From: Acidimicrobiaceae bacterium
GTDB lineage: Bacteria > Actinomycetota > Acidimicrobiia > Acidimicrobiales > Aldehydirespiratoraceae
Assembly (NCBI GenBank): GCA_009835735.1
Contig: VXWX01000102.1
Location: forward strand, 1 to 44,670
Length of the DNA stretch: 44,670 nucleotides
Reading direction: 5' to 3'
Numbering within the stretch: the stretch's first letter is position 1; every line of letters starts with the position of its first letter. Below, in pieces: positions 31,416 through 39,846 of this stretch. The notes under the pieces are model-generated. The model was not told the DNA's origin and searched no databases. It worked only from the letters and a program-made list of their open reading frames with translations. Position numbers and translations under genes: made by a program.

Positions 31416-32539
31416 AGTACGTGGACGAGTTCCGAGACCCGCAAGCGGCCCGCCGCCTGCTGGCCGACATCGCCGACGCGGCGGCCGGCCAGCCGTCCAG
31501 GAAGTTCATGGAGGTCTGCGGGGGTCACACCCACGCTATCTACCGCCACGGCATCGAAGCTCTGCTGCCCGCCAGCATCGAGTTGATCCATGGGCCGGGG
31601 TGCCCGGTCTGCGTGATCCCGATGGGCCGAGTCGACGACGCCGTCGCGGTGGCCTGCGCCGAGGGTGTGACCATGTGCTGCTTCGGCGACATGCTTCGGG
31701 TGCCGGGAGGGGAGTCGACCCTGCTGGAGGCCAAGGCCCGGGGGGCGGACGTCCGCATCGTGTACTCGCCTCTGGACGCGCTGGCCCTCGCGGAGCGGCT
31801 CCCCGACCGCCAGGTCGTGTTCCTCGCGGTGGGGTTCGAGACGACCGCGCCATCCACCGCGGTCACTCTCCTTCAGGCCCGTGAGCGCAGGGTCGACAAC
31901 TTCAGTGTGTTCTGCAACCACGTCACGATCGTCCCACCGCTGAAGGCCATCCTCGACTCACCAGGGCTCGACCTCGACGGCTTCCTCGGTCCCGGCCACG
32001 TCTCCACCGTGATCGGCACCCGGCCGTACCGGTTCGTGCCCGAGCAGTACGGCCGACCCTTGGTCACCGCGGGTTTCGAGCCGGTCGACATTCTTCAATC
32101 GGTGCTGATGCTGCTGCGCCAGCTGTCCGAGGGGCGGTGCGAGGTCGAGAACCAGTACCGGCGAGTGGTGTCCGGTGATGGCAACGACCGGGCGCTCGCG
32201 CTGCTGCGGGAGGTCTTCGTGGTGAGGCCGCACTTTGAGTGGCGGGGTCTCGGTTTCATCGCCCAGAGCGCGCTGGCGATCGCACCCGAGTTCGCGCCGT
32301 GGGACGCCGAGCTGCGCTACGAGGTTCCCGGCGTGAGGGTGGCCGACCCCAAGGCCTGCCAGTGCGGCGAGGTGCTCAAGGGAGCGCTGCGGCCGTGGGA
32401 GTGCAAGGTCTTCGGAACGGCCTGCACCCCCGAGACGCCGATCGGCACCTGCATGGTGTCCTCGGAGGGTGCCTGCGCGGCCTACTACAACTACGGGCGG
32501 TACTCGAGCCGGTCGCGCATCCCGGTCCACGCCACCTGA
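31412..32539 (+). CDS. hypD: Hydrogenase maturation factor HypD
   Basis: The product is 375 residues, the usual length. FMEVCGGHTHAIYRHG, LIHGPGCPVCVIPMGRVD, CFGDMLRVPGG, FETTAPSTA and FCNHVTIVPP are family signatures that include the redox cysteines. The C-terminal cysteines (ACQCGEVLKG, WECKVFGTACTPETPIGTCMVSSEGACAAYY) bind the 4Fe-4S cluster. HypD with HypC assembles Fe(CN)2CO. It overlaps hypE as TGATG. Confidence 0.97.
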   Translation: MKYVDEFRDPQAARRLLADIADAAAGQPSRKFMEVCGGHTHAIYRHGIEALLPASIELIHGPGCPVCVIPMGRVDDAVAVACAEGVTMCCFGDMLRVPGGESTLLEAKARGADVRIVYSPLDALALAERLPDRQVVFLAVGFETTAPSTAVTLLQARERRVDNFSVFCNHVTIVPPLKAILDSPGLDLDGFLGPGHVSTVIGTRPYRFVPEQYGRPLVTAGFEPVDILQSVLMLLRQLSEGRCEVENQYRRVVSGDGNDRALALLREVFVVRPHFEWRGLGFIAQSALAIAPEFAPWDAELRYEVPGVRVADPKACQCGEVLKGALRPWECKVFGTACTPETPIGTCMVSSEGACAAYYNYGRYSSRSRIPVHAT

Positions 32540-33630
32540 TGGCGTCTGGCGACGACTTCGAGGCACGCGAGGCCGTGCTGGCCCGGGTCGAGTCGTGGCG
32601 GCGGCGCGCCCCCAGGCTCACCGACGACACCATCACCATGGCCCACGGGGCCGGCGGAAGGGCCAGCCAGTCGCTGCTCGAGGCCGTCATCCGCCCGGCC
32701 TTCTCTAACCCGGTGCTCGACGCGCTCGAGGACGGCGCCGTGCTCGAGGGCGGCGACGGCAGGCGCCTGGCCGTGACCACTGACGCCTTCGTGGTCACGC
32801 CTCGCCGCTTCAACGGCGGCTCAATCGGCGACCTGGCCGTCAACGGCACCGTCAACGACTTGGCGGCCATGGGATCCGAACCCGTCGCGCTCGCGGTGTC
32901 GCTGGTGCTGGAGGAGGGGCTGGCCGTCGATGAGCTGAAAGCCATTGTGGACGATGTGGCCCGGGCCGCGGCGGCCGCGGGCGTCCATGTCGTCACCGGA
33001 GACACCAAGGTGGTCGAGCGCGGCGCGGCCGACGGCTGCTACATCACCACCACCGGGATTGGGTTCGTGAGGCCGGGGGCGCAGCTGGACGCGGCGTCGG
33101 TGCAGCCGTCGGACGCGGTGGTGCTGTCGGGCACGATCGGCGACCACGGCGTGGCCGTGATGGTGGCCCGCGGCGACCTGGCCCTGGCCGCCGACGTTCC
33201 TTCGGACACGGCGCCGCTGCACGAGTTGGTGGCGGCCCTGCTGGATGCGGTGCCGGCCACCCGGTGGCTGCGCGACCCGACCCGGGGAGGGGTGGCCTCC
33301 ATCTGCAACGAGCTGGCGGCGGCCTCCGGGCTGGGGGTGGAGCTGGACGAGCGGGCGCTGCCGGTGCGGGGCGCGGTGGCCGGGGCGTGTGAGCTGCTGG
33401 GACTCGATCCGCTGTACATCGCCAACGAGGGCAAGATGCTGGCGGTGGTTCCCGCTGCCGACGCCGACGCCGCGGTACGGGCCATGCGGAACTGCGAGGC
33501 CGGCGCCGACGCGTGCGTCGTGGGTGCCATCACCGATGAACATCCGGGCTTGGTGCTGGTGCGCACCGGCTTCGGCGGCACCAGGATCGTCGACATGCTG
33601 GTCGGCGATCCCCTGCCCCGGATTTGTTGA
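32539..33630 (+). CDS. hypE: Hydrogenase maturation factor HypE
   Basis: The product is 363 residues. MAHGAGGRASQSLLEAVI, TTDAFVVTPRRFNGGSIGDLAVNGTVNDLAAMG, RDPTRGGVASICNELA and IANEGKMLAVV are family motifs. The protein ends in PRIC, whose terminal Cys carries the thiocarbamate that is dehydrated to thiocyanate and yields CN ligands. The ATP-binding AIRS/PurM-like domains are complete. It partners HypF, encoded divergently at 35595-37856. Confidence 0.97.
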   Translation: MASGDDFEAREAVLARVESWRRRAPRLTDDTITMAHGAGGRASQSLLEAVIRPAFSNPVLDALEDGAVLEGGDGRRLAVTTDAFVVTPRRFNGGSIGDLAVNGTVNDLAAMGSEPVALAVSLVLEEGLAVDELKAIVDDVARAAAAAGVHVVTGDTKVVERGAADGCYITTTGIGFVRPGAQLDAASVQPSDAVVLSGTIGDHGVAVMVARGDLALAADVPSDTAPLHELVAALLDAVPATRWLRDPTRGGVASICNELAAASGLGVELDERALPVRGAVAGACELLGLDPLYIANEGKMLAVVPAADADAAVRAMRNCEAGADACVVGAITDEHPGLVLVRTGFGGTRIVDMLVGDPLPRIC

Positions 33631-33674
33631 TCAAACCGCGGATCGCGGCAGAGTAGGGAGCGTGAGTCGCTTGT

Positions 33675-33694
33675 GGCTCTCCGCTCGGAGAGCC
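33675..33694 (+). other. Hairpin between hypE and the His-tailed permease gene
   Basis: GGCTCTCC (33675-33682) pairs perfectly with GGAGAGCC (33687-33694) around a GCTC loop, in the 101-bp gap after hypE. No T-run follows, so an intrinsic terminator in the usual form is not supported. It could be an mRNA stability element or a weak attenuator that sets expression of the downstream permease gene. Confidence 0.45.
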
Positions 33695-33731
33695 TCATGA
33701 GCCGCGCGGGGTTCGACGCGGGGGGAGGCCT

Positions 33732-34766
33732 GTGAGCCGCGCCGGGATCGTGCGCTGTTTGCTGGCGGCGGTGCTGTTCGGAGCGTCGGCGCCGGCCGCG
33801 TCCGAGCTGGCCGGCAAAATGTCCTCGCTGGTGCTAGCCGGCCTTCTCTACCTGGGCGCGGGGATCGCGGTCGTGCCGTCGGTCGTCCGCTCGCCGCCGT
33901 CTGCGGTGGCGCTGCGGCGCGACTGGCGTCCTGCGCTGGCGGCAGTTGTCGCGGGCGGCGCCATCGGGCCGGCGCTGCTGGTGGCCGGCCTGGCCCGCAC
34001 CCCGGCCGCGACCGCATCGATCCTGCTCAACCTGGAACTGGCCGCCACCGTCCTGCTGGCCGCCGTCATCTTCCGCGAGCATCTCGGGGCGCGTGTCCTG
34101 ACCGGCGCCGCGCTGGTGACCGTGGCGGGGGTGGTCCTGTCCTGGGAGCCGGGCGCGCAGATCGACGTCGGCGCGCTATTGATCGCGGCAGGGTGCCTGG
34201 CGTGGGGGGTCGACAACGGTGTGACTGCCAAGATCGACCAGCTCAGCCCCGAACAGGTGGTCCTGTTGAAGGGGTTCGTGGCCGGGCTGGCCAACCTGAT
34301 TCTGGGGTTGGCCTTCGCTGAGGGCGCCACCGGTATCACAGCTGGCCAGGTCGTGGCGGGGTTGCTCATCGGCATGGCCGGCTACGGCGCGTCGATCGTG
34401 TTCTGGGTCAAGGGCGCTCGGGACCTGGGCGCGGCCCGGGGTCAGGTGATCTTCGCGGCCGCGCCGTTTATCGGCGCGATCATCGCCTGGTCGGTGCTGG
34501 GAGAGTCGGTGACGGTCGCGCAGCTGATCGCGGTGGTGGTTGCCGCCACCGGAGTGGGTGTGTCACTGGAATCGGCACACGACCACGAGCACGCCCATGA
34601 GGCCATGGAGCACGAGCACGAGCACAGCCACGAAGACGACCATCACGATCATTCCCACGAAGAGCCCGTCGAGGGGCGCCACACCCACGTCCACCAGCAC
34701 CGGCCCAGGGTGCACAGCCACCCCCACGTCCCCGACCTCCACCACCGCCACCGCCACGGCGACTGA
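33732..34766 (+). CDS. EamA-type permease with histidine-rich tail
   Basis: The product is 344 residues from GTG 33732, preceded by GGGGAGG. Residues 1-280 form about ten membrane helices in two EamA repeats (LVAGLARTPAATASILLNLELAATVLLAAVIF, KGARDLGAARGQVIFAAAPFIGAIIAWSVLGE). Residues 281-344 are a cytosolic-looking tail with 23 histidines among 64 residues, mixed with Asp/Glu. Such tails bind Ni2+, Zn2+ or Co2+, and similar tails occur in nickel storage and export proteins. Because it follows hypE on the same strand, nickel handling is the natural inference; direction (import or export) cannot be read from the sequence. Confidence 0.85.
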   Translation: MSRAGIVRCLLAAVLFGASAPAASELAGKMSSLVLAGLLYLGAGIAVVPSVVRSPPSAVALRRDWRPALAAVVAGGAIGPALLVAGLARTPAATASILLNLELAATVLLAAVIFREHLGARVLTGAALVTVAGVVLSWEPGAQIDVGALLIAAGCLAWGVDNGVTAKIDQLSPEQVVLLKGFVAGLANLILGLAFAEGATGITAGQVVAGLLIGMAGYGASIVFWVKGARDLGAARGQVIFAAAPFIGAIIAWSVLGESVTVAQLIAVVVAATGVGVSLESAHDHEHAHEAMEHEHEHSHEDDHHDHSHEEPVEGRHTHVHQHRPRVHSHPHVPDLHHRHRHGD

Positions 34767-34786
34767 GCGCCGGAGACGCGCAGGAA

Positions 34787-35551
34787 CTACTGGGGTACAG
34801 GCAGGCTGGCTAACTCCAGGAGCCGGTCGGTCAGAGTCTCAACGGCCGCCCAGACGGTGCCGGCCTCGGCGCGCGTGAGCGGTGTGCCCGTCCGGTCGGC
34901 CGCTACGACGTCCCGGCTGGCGGGAACCACCACATTGAGGGGGACTTCGTGGTCGGCGCACAGCCGGGCCAGCAGGTCGTGCTGGTCGTCGCTGACCTTG
35001 TTGCCCACGCCTACCCAGGCGCCGATGCCGAGTTCGCGGGCCAGAGCGATCGTACGGCGGGCGGTGATGACCGCCTTGAGGCTGGGCTCCATTACCAGCA
35101 CCAGCACGTCGGCATGGGCCAGAGTCCCGCCGGAGCGGCTTAGATGCTCGATGCCCGCCTCCATGTCGACGATGGTGTCGTCGGTCTCGGTTTCGAGGGC
35201 TTCGCCCAGCAGGCTCCGCACGGTGGCGTGGCCGCCGCAGGTGCATCCCGCCGCGGCCTCGGTCACCCGCAACGCCGACATCACGGCCACGCCCGACGGG
35301 GTGTCGGCTGCGTAGTCGGCCATCAACTCGCCGACGGTGAGGTCGCCCCGGGAACCGACGATGATCGACCGGGGCACCGTCGGCAGGGCCTCGGTCTGGA
35401 CAGGGTCGAGCCCCAGCGACAGCCCCAGGTTGGGGTTGGAGTCGGTGTCCACGGCCAGCACACGGCGGCCACGGTCCGCCAGTGACCGGGCCAGCAGCGC
35501 GCTGACGGTGGTCTTGCCCACGCCGCCCTTGCCTACGACACCGATCTTCAT
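34787..35551 (-). CDS. CooC-like nickel-insertion ATPase 2
   Basis: The product is 254 residues. GKGGVGKTT (8-16), VDTDSNPNLGLSLGL (34-48) and the CxC in GCTCGGHA (Cys103, Cys105) fit CooC proteins better than MinD. DDTIVDMEAGIEHLSRSG corresponds to the Walker B region of this class. It lies 43 bp after hypF on the same strand, with AGGAG before its ATG, so it is probably co-transcribed with hypF. It differs clearly from copy 1, so the two are not a recent duplication. Confidence 0.87.
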   Translation of the reverse strand: MKIGVVGKGGVGKTTVSALLARSLADRGRRVLAVDTDSNPNLGLSLGLDPVQTEALPTVPRSIIVGSRGDLTVGELMADYAADTPSGVAVMSALRVTEAAAGCTCGGHATVRSLLGEALETETDDTIVDMEAGIEHLSRSGGTLAHADVLVLVMEPSLKAVITARRTIALARELGIGAWVGVGNKVSDDQHDLLARLCADHEVPLNVVVPASRDVVAADRTGTPLTRAEAGTVWAAVETLTDRLLELASLPVPQ

Positions 35552-35594
35552 GGTGGTGATGCTCCTGCGTCGCCGTCGATCGACCAGCTAGACG

Positions 35595-37856
35595 CTAGCC
35601 GCGGCCGGACAGGGTGGCCCGGCCCACCGCTGCCTGACCCAGGGCGATCCCTCCGTCGTTGGGCGGGACCTGGCGGTGGCGCAGGACCTCGAAGCCCGCC
35701 TGCTCCAGGTCGGGCACCAGCAACTGCATGAGGCGGCGATTCTGGAACACGCCCCCCGACAGGGCCACCGTCGCCAGCCCCGACATCTCACGGGCGTGCT
35801 GGGCCGAGGCCACGGCCACATCAGCCACCCAGCGGTGGAGGGCGCTGGAGATCACTGACGGCTGCCGTCCGGCCAGCAGGTCCGCGGTCACCGCTTCGAC
35901 GAGCGGGGAGAACTCGATCACGGTTGGAGTGTTCGCGCTAATCTCGACGGGGTAGCGCCTGACGTCTGGGCCCGCGGCCTGCTCGAGGCGGATGGCGGCC
36001 TGGCCTTCGTAGGTCGTCGTCCCAGCGATCCCACACAGGGCCGCCACGGTGTCGAAGAGCCGGCCCATCGATGTCGTAAGGATCGACTGGCTCGGACGGC
36101 ACTGGTCTAGGACCTGCACCACATCGGCTTCGCGCCCGGACAGCGCGGGAATTGGGGGCAGGTCCGTGCCGAACGCCTCGTGGAGGTGGGCCAACGCCAT
36201 ACGCCAGGGTTGGCGGATCGCGGCCGTGCCGCCGGGCATGTGCACTGGCCGCAGGTGGGCGGAGCGCTCGTAGCCGCCGGCGTCGCCCACCAGGATCTCG
36301 CCGCCCCAGAGGGTGCCGTCGGGGCCCCATCCCATGCCGTCGAACATCACGCCGATGGCCGGGCCGCGGAAGCCCGCGTCGGTGAGGCAGGACGCCAGGT
36401 GGGCGTGGTGGTGCTGCACTCCCAGCCGGGGCGCGAGGTCGGCGCTGGCCGCGAACTTGGTCGACAGGTACTCCGGATGCAGATCGTGAACCAGCAACTC
36501 CGGCGTGGCCCGGGTCAACGCCAGCATGTCGGCCACCGCGGTCTCGAAGGCACCCAACGCGGCCGGATGCTCCAGGTCGCCGAGATGCACGGACATGTGG
36601 GCGTCGGCACCGAGAGCGAGGCACACCGTGCTCTTGAGCTCCGCCCCCACGGCCAGCACGGCCGGGCCGTCGCGGTCGAGCCGCACGGTGCCGGGCGCGT
36701 AGCCTCGGGCCCGGCGCAGCAACTGGAAGCCACCGTGAACCACATGGCCGACCGAGTCATCGGCCCGGCGCTCGATCAACCTGTTGTGGCGCAGCGCTGC
36801 GTCGGCGATGTCGCCGAGTTCGTCGCTCACCCGGGCGTCGTCGGTGACGATGGGCTCATCGGAGCGGTTGCCGCTGGTGCATACCAGCGTAAGCCCGGTC
36901 TCGGCGGCCAACAGCGTGTGCATGGGCGTAGCCGGGAGCATCACGCCCAGAAGGCGGGTGTCGGGAGCCACCTCGACGGCGACCGCAGCCGACTCCCGGC
37001 GCGGCGCCAGCACGATGGGGGCCTCGGGCCCGGTCAGCGCTCGCTCCGCCAGGTCGTCGAGTTGGACAAGCTCGCTTGCCGCCGCGATCGAAGCGACCAG
37101 CAGCGCGAACGGCTTCTCCTCGCGGTGCTTGCGCCGCCGCAGCCGGGCCACCGCGGCGCTGTCGTCGGCCCGGCACGCCAACTGGTAGCCGCCCAGGCCC
37201 TTGACAGCCACGATCCGACCCTCCCGCAGCAGCGCGGCGGCCTCGGAAATGGGGTCGCCGGCGAACGGCTCCCCAGACACCGACTCCAGCGAGAGCGCTG
37301 GCCCGCAGTCAGCGCAGCACACGGCCTGGGCGTGGTGGCGGCGGTCGGCGGGATCTCGATACTCGGCCTCGCAGGCCTCGCACAACTCGAAGGCCGCCAT
37401 TGAGGTGCGCTCGCGGTCGTAGGGCAGGCTCCTCACGACCGTGTAGCGGGGTCCGCAGTCGGTGCAGCAAGTGAACGCGTACCGGTACCGGCGCCCACCG
37501 GGATCGGCGACCTCGGCAAGGCAGGCCGGGCAGGCGGCGACGTCGGGAGGGACGGTGCCGGTGACCGTGTCCGACCCGGGCGTGCTAGGCGCGAGCAAGA
37601 AGTCCCTCTCACCCTCGACCGCGGCGACATCGGCGGAAAGGACCGAATCCACCCGGGCCAGCGGGGGAGCCTCGACGGCGACCCGCGCCTCGAACTCGTC
37701 CAGATCGGCTCGACGGCCCTGGATCTCGCACCAGACGCCTTCGTCGTCATTGCCCGCCGTCCCGGTCAGCGACAGGCTCAGGGCCAGCCGATGCAGGTAA
37801 GGCCTGAACCCCACGCCCTGGACGGTGCCGGCTATGCGCAGGCGTCGGCGTCCCAT
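35595..37856 (-). CDS. hypF: Carbamoyltransferase HypF
   Basis: The product is 753 residues, full length. The acylphosphatase domain occupies 1-90 (GTVQGVGFRPYLHRLA). Two CxxC...CxxC zinc modules follow (Cys109/112 with 131/134, and Cys159/162 with 181/184). A YrdC domain (about 195-375, AAALLREGRIVAVKGLGGYQLACRA) and a Kae1-like domain with the metal site HHHAHLAS and GGVFQNRRL complete it. HypF makes carbamoyl-AMP and transfers the carbamoyl to the HypE C-terminal Cys. It starts divergently from the ABC importer operon, with operator copy 2 between them. Confidence 0.97.
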   Translation of the reverse strand: MGRRRLRIAGTVQGVGFRPYLHRLALSLSLTGTAGNDDEGVWCEIQGRRADLDEFEARVAVEAPPLARVDSVLSADVAAVEGERDFLLAPSTPGSDTVTGTVPPDVAACPACLAEVADPGGRRYRYAFTCCTDCGPRYTVVRSLPYDRERTSMAAFELCEACEAEYRDPADRRHHAQAVCCADCGPALSLESVSGEPFAGDPISEAAALLREGRIVAVKGLGGYQLACRADDSAAVARLRRRKHREEKPFALLVASIAAASELVQLDDLAERALTGPEAPIVLAPRRESAAVAVEVAPDTRLLGVMLPATPMHTLLAAETGLTLVCTSGNRSDEPIVTDDARVSDELGDIADAALRHNRLIERRADDSVGHVVHGGFQLLRRARGYAPGTVRLDRDGPAVLAVGAELKSTVCLALGADAHMSVHLGDLEHPAALGAFETAVADMLALTRATPELLVHDLHPEYLSTKFAASADLAPRLGVQHHHAHLASCLTDAGFRGPAIGVMFDGMGWGPDGTLWGGEILVGDAGGYERSAHLRPVHMPGGTAAIRQPWRMALAHLHEAFGTDLPPIPALSGREADVVQVLDQCRPSQSILTTSMGRLFDTVAALCGIAGTTTYEGQAAIRLEQAAGPDVRRYPVEISANTPTVIEFSPLVEAVTADLLAGRQPSVISSALHRWVADVAVASAQHAREMSGLATVALSGGVFQNRRLMQLLVPDLEQAGFEVLRHRQVPPNDGGIALGQAAVGRATLSGRG

Positions 37857-37934
37857 CAGCGCGACGCTATCCGTGCTGCAGACATGGCTCTCGTCGGCCG
37901 GGATCGCCCGGTCCGCGCCAGCCGTTACCTTTAC

Positions 37935-37957
37935 TAGATGCGATTTGCATTTAGTGG
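37935..37957 (+). promoter_or_regulatory. Palindromic operator, copy 2 (importer side)
   Basis: This site matches copy 1 at 21 of 23 positions and faces the importer gene in the same way that copy 1 faces the hydrogenase gene. The dyad covers 37935-37955, with core TGCGATTTGCA and one broken base pair in the right arm. It lies 78 bp before hypF and 93 bp before the binding-protein gene, just upstream of a possible -35 box (TTGACT, 37961). The position allows activation of the importer, or repression if the true promoter overlaps it. Confidence 0.75.
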
Positions 37958-37960
37958 AAT

Positions 37961-37988
37961 TGACTCGCCAATCGAGTATCTCTAGCTT
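37961..37988 (+). promoter_or_regulatory. Possible sigma-70-type promoter of the importer operon
   Basis: TTGACT (37961-37966) and TAGCTT (37983-37988) are separated by 16 bp and lie in an AT-richer island between hypF and the importer. They are placed three bases after the operator. The predicted transcript would have a leader of about 55 bases. This is a pattern match only. Confidence 0.35.
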
Positions 37989-38050
37989 GCCGGGCCTTGT
38001 TGCCTGCGGATTTGCTGCCGGGCAGACCGGTGGACCAAGAAAGGAACAAC

Positions 38051-39814
38051 ATGCGACGACTGAGACTGCTTAGCGCGATCCTCGCTCTGGCTCTGATCGC
38101 CGTCTCTTGCGGTGATGACGACGGTGACGGGTCGGCGCCTCAGCCGGCCGCTCCGGCGGTTGAAGAACCGGCCGCGGATCCCGAGCCGGCCGCAGAATCT
38201 GAGCCAGCCTCAGAACCTGAGCCGGCTGAGGAGGCTGAGCCTGCCGCTGAGGAGCCTGAGCCCGCCGCTGAGGAGCCGGCCGCGGAGCCCGAGCCGGAAC
38301 CGGAAGATACCCCCGATGTGGCACCCGTCGGCGGCACTCTGGTCATCGCTCTGTCCGACGATCCCGGCCACTTCAATCCCGGCATCACCACCGGGTTCAA
38401 CGTGCACGCGGTCACCGGCTCGATGTTCAACGGGCTTGTCGAACTCGATGACAACGCCAACCCCCATCCGGACCTGGCCCAGTGGTGGGAGGTGAGCGAC
38501 GACAGCACCCAGTACACATTCCATCTGGCTGACGGCGTGCGCTGGCATGACGGCGAGCCCATGACCTCGGCCGACGTGAAGTTCACCTTCGAGAACATCC
38601 TGCTGAACTATCACTCGCGCACGAAGGGCGGTCTCAGCAGCATTCTCGAGTCGATCGACACTCCCGACGACGCCACGGTCGTGTTCAACTTCACGCAGCC
38701 CTACGCGGCCCTGCTGCAGCGGCTCAACTCCACCGAGGCACCGATCCTTCCCAAGCACATCTATGAAGGCGTCGACGACGTGCAGACCGCGGATGCAAAC
38801 CTCACGCCGGTGGGCACGGGACCGTTCAAGCTGGAGTCGTACGACATCGACAACGAGATCACGCTGGTCCGCAACGACGGCTACTTCAAGGAGGGCCTGC
38901 CCTACCTCGACCGGGTCGTGTTCAGGGTGATCCCGGATCAGAACACTCAGGTGCTGGCCCTCGAGGAGGGCGAGGTCGACTACATCTGGCGGGTTCCCGG
39001 CGGCGAGATCGAGCGCCTCAGCGGCGACGGTTCCATAACGCTGCACAACATCAACAGCGGTCCCGGCGGCGGGTTCTGCATCCCGACGCTCACTTTCAAC
39101 TCGGAACGCGAGGTCTTCAGCGATCTGCGGGTGCGCCAGGCCATAGCCCACGCCGTCAACCGTGAGCAGATACTGGCTCAGGTCATCTTCGGCCAGGGCC
39201 GGGTGGCCACCGGACCCATCAACAGCCAGATGGCCTTCGCCTACACCGACGACGTGACCAGCTACCCACATGACGTCGACCGGGCCAACGCGCTGCTCGA
39301 CGAAGCCGGCTACGCCTCCGACGGGACCCGTTTCAGCATCGACCTGCTGGTGTTCAGCTTCGGCGTGTTCCCCAAGTACGCCGAGGTCATGCGACAGAAC
39401 CTGGCTGAGGTCGGCATCGATGTGGAAGTCATGCCCCTCGACCGCAGCGCCTTCATACCGAAGGTGTTCACAGAGCGCGACTTCGACACCAACATCATCA
39501 GCTACTGCAACAACACCGATCCGTCCATCGGCGTGGCCCGCATGTACATCTCGAGCAACATCGGCGACATCCCGTTCTCGAACGGGGCGGCCTACGTCAA
39601 CCCGCAGATCGATGAGCTGTTCGACGCAGCGGCCAGCACTCCCGATGTCGCCCGCAGGGGCGAGCTCTACGGCGAGATCCAGAAGATCCTCACCGCCGAG
39701 CTGCCCTACCTGTGGCTGGTCGAGACCCAGTTCACGGCGGGCTCGGGTGCCAACGTTCGCGGTCTCCAAGCCAACTCCGGCCACGTCGCCGAGACCGCCT
39801 TCTTCGAGGAGTAG
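38051..39814 (+). CDS. Peptide/nickel-family ABC substrate-binding lipoprotein
   Basis: The product is 587 residues from ATG 38051, with an AAAGGA-type site before it. A lipoprotein signal ends at lipobox Cys20 (LIAVSC, then GDDDG). An acidic Ala/Pro/Glu linker of about 70 residues follows, then an SBP family 5 domain (GGTLVIALSDDPGHFNPGITTGFNVHAVTG, SADVKFTFENILLNYHSRT, LTPVGTGPFKLESYD, FSDLRVRQAIAHAVNREQIL). The family includes OppA, DppA and the nickel-binding NikA. Since it shares an operator with the hydrogenase operon and is followed by CooC-like genes, a nickel or nickel-chelate cargo is inferred; oligopeptide uptake is the alternative. Confidence 0.9.
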   Translation: MRRLRLLSAILALALIAVSCGDDDGDGSAPQPAAPAVEEPAADPEPAAESEPASEPEPAEEAEPAAEEPEPAAEEPAAEPEPEPEDTPDVAPVGGTLVIALSDDPGHFNPGITTGFNVHAVTGSMFNGLVELDDNANPHPDLAQWWEVSDDSTQYTFHLADGVRWHDGEPMTSADVKFTFENILLNYHSRTKGGLSSILESIDTPDDATVVFNFTQPYAALLQRLNSTEAPILPKHIYEGVDDVQTADANLTPVGTGPFKLESYDIDNEITLVRNDGYFKEGLPYLDRVVFRVIPDQNTQVLALEEGEVDYIWRVPGGEIERLSGDGSITLHNINSGPGGGFCIPTLTFNSEREVFSDLRVRQAIAHAVNREQILAQVIFGQGRVATGPINSQMAFAYTDDVTSYPHDVDRANALLDEAGYASDGTRFSIDLLVFSFGVFPKYAEVMRQNLAEVGIDVEVMPLDRSAFIPKVFTERDFDTNIISYCNNTDPSIGVARMYISSNIGDIPFSNGAAYVNPQIDELFDAAASTPDVARRGELYGEIQKILTAELPYLWLVETQFTAGSGANVRGLQANSGHVAETAFFEE

Positions 39815-39846
39815 AGGCCTAGCCAAGACCACGAGAGGAGGCGCTC

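Noticed and set aside
33631..33731. Possible nickel/cobalt riboswitch before the His-tailed permease gene
   Set aside because: The gap is only 101 bp and shows one simple 8-bp hairpin; I do not see the multi-helix junction with conserved purines that such a riboswitch needs.
34572..34766. His-rich tail as a frameshift artefact of the permease gene
   Set aside because: Codon choice stays natural, the reading frame continues from the last helix without a break, and the His/Asp/Glu pattern is typical of real metal-binding tails.
35595..37856. Long open frames on the plus strand opposite hypF (e.g. about 36180-37403)
   Set aside because: They are high-GC shadow frames with Arg/Gly/His-rich composition and no recognisable motif, while hypF on the minus strand is complete and motif-rich.
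37935..37957. Reading the palindrome as a standard Fur, Zur, IdeR or NikR box
   Set aside because: The core TGC-N5-GCA spacing and flanks do not match the consensus sites I know for these regulators, so I left the regulator unnamed.
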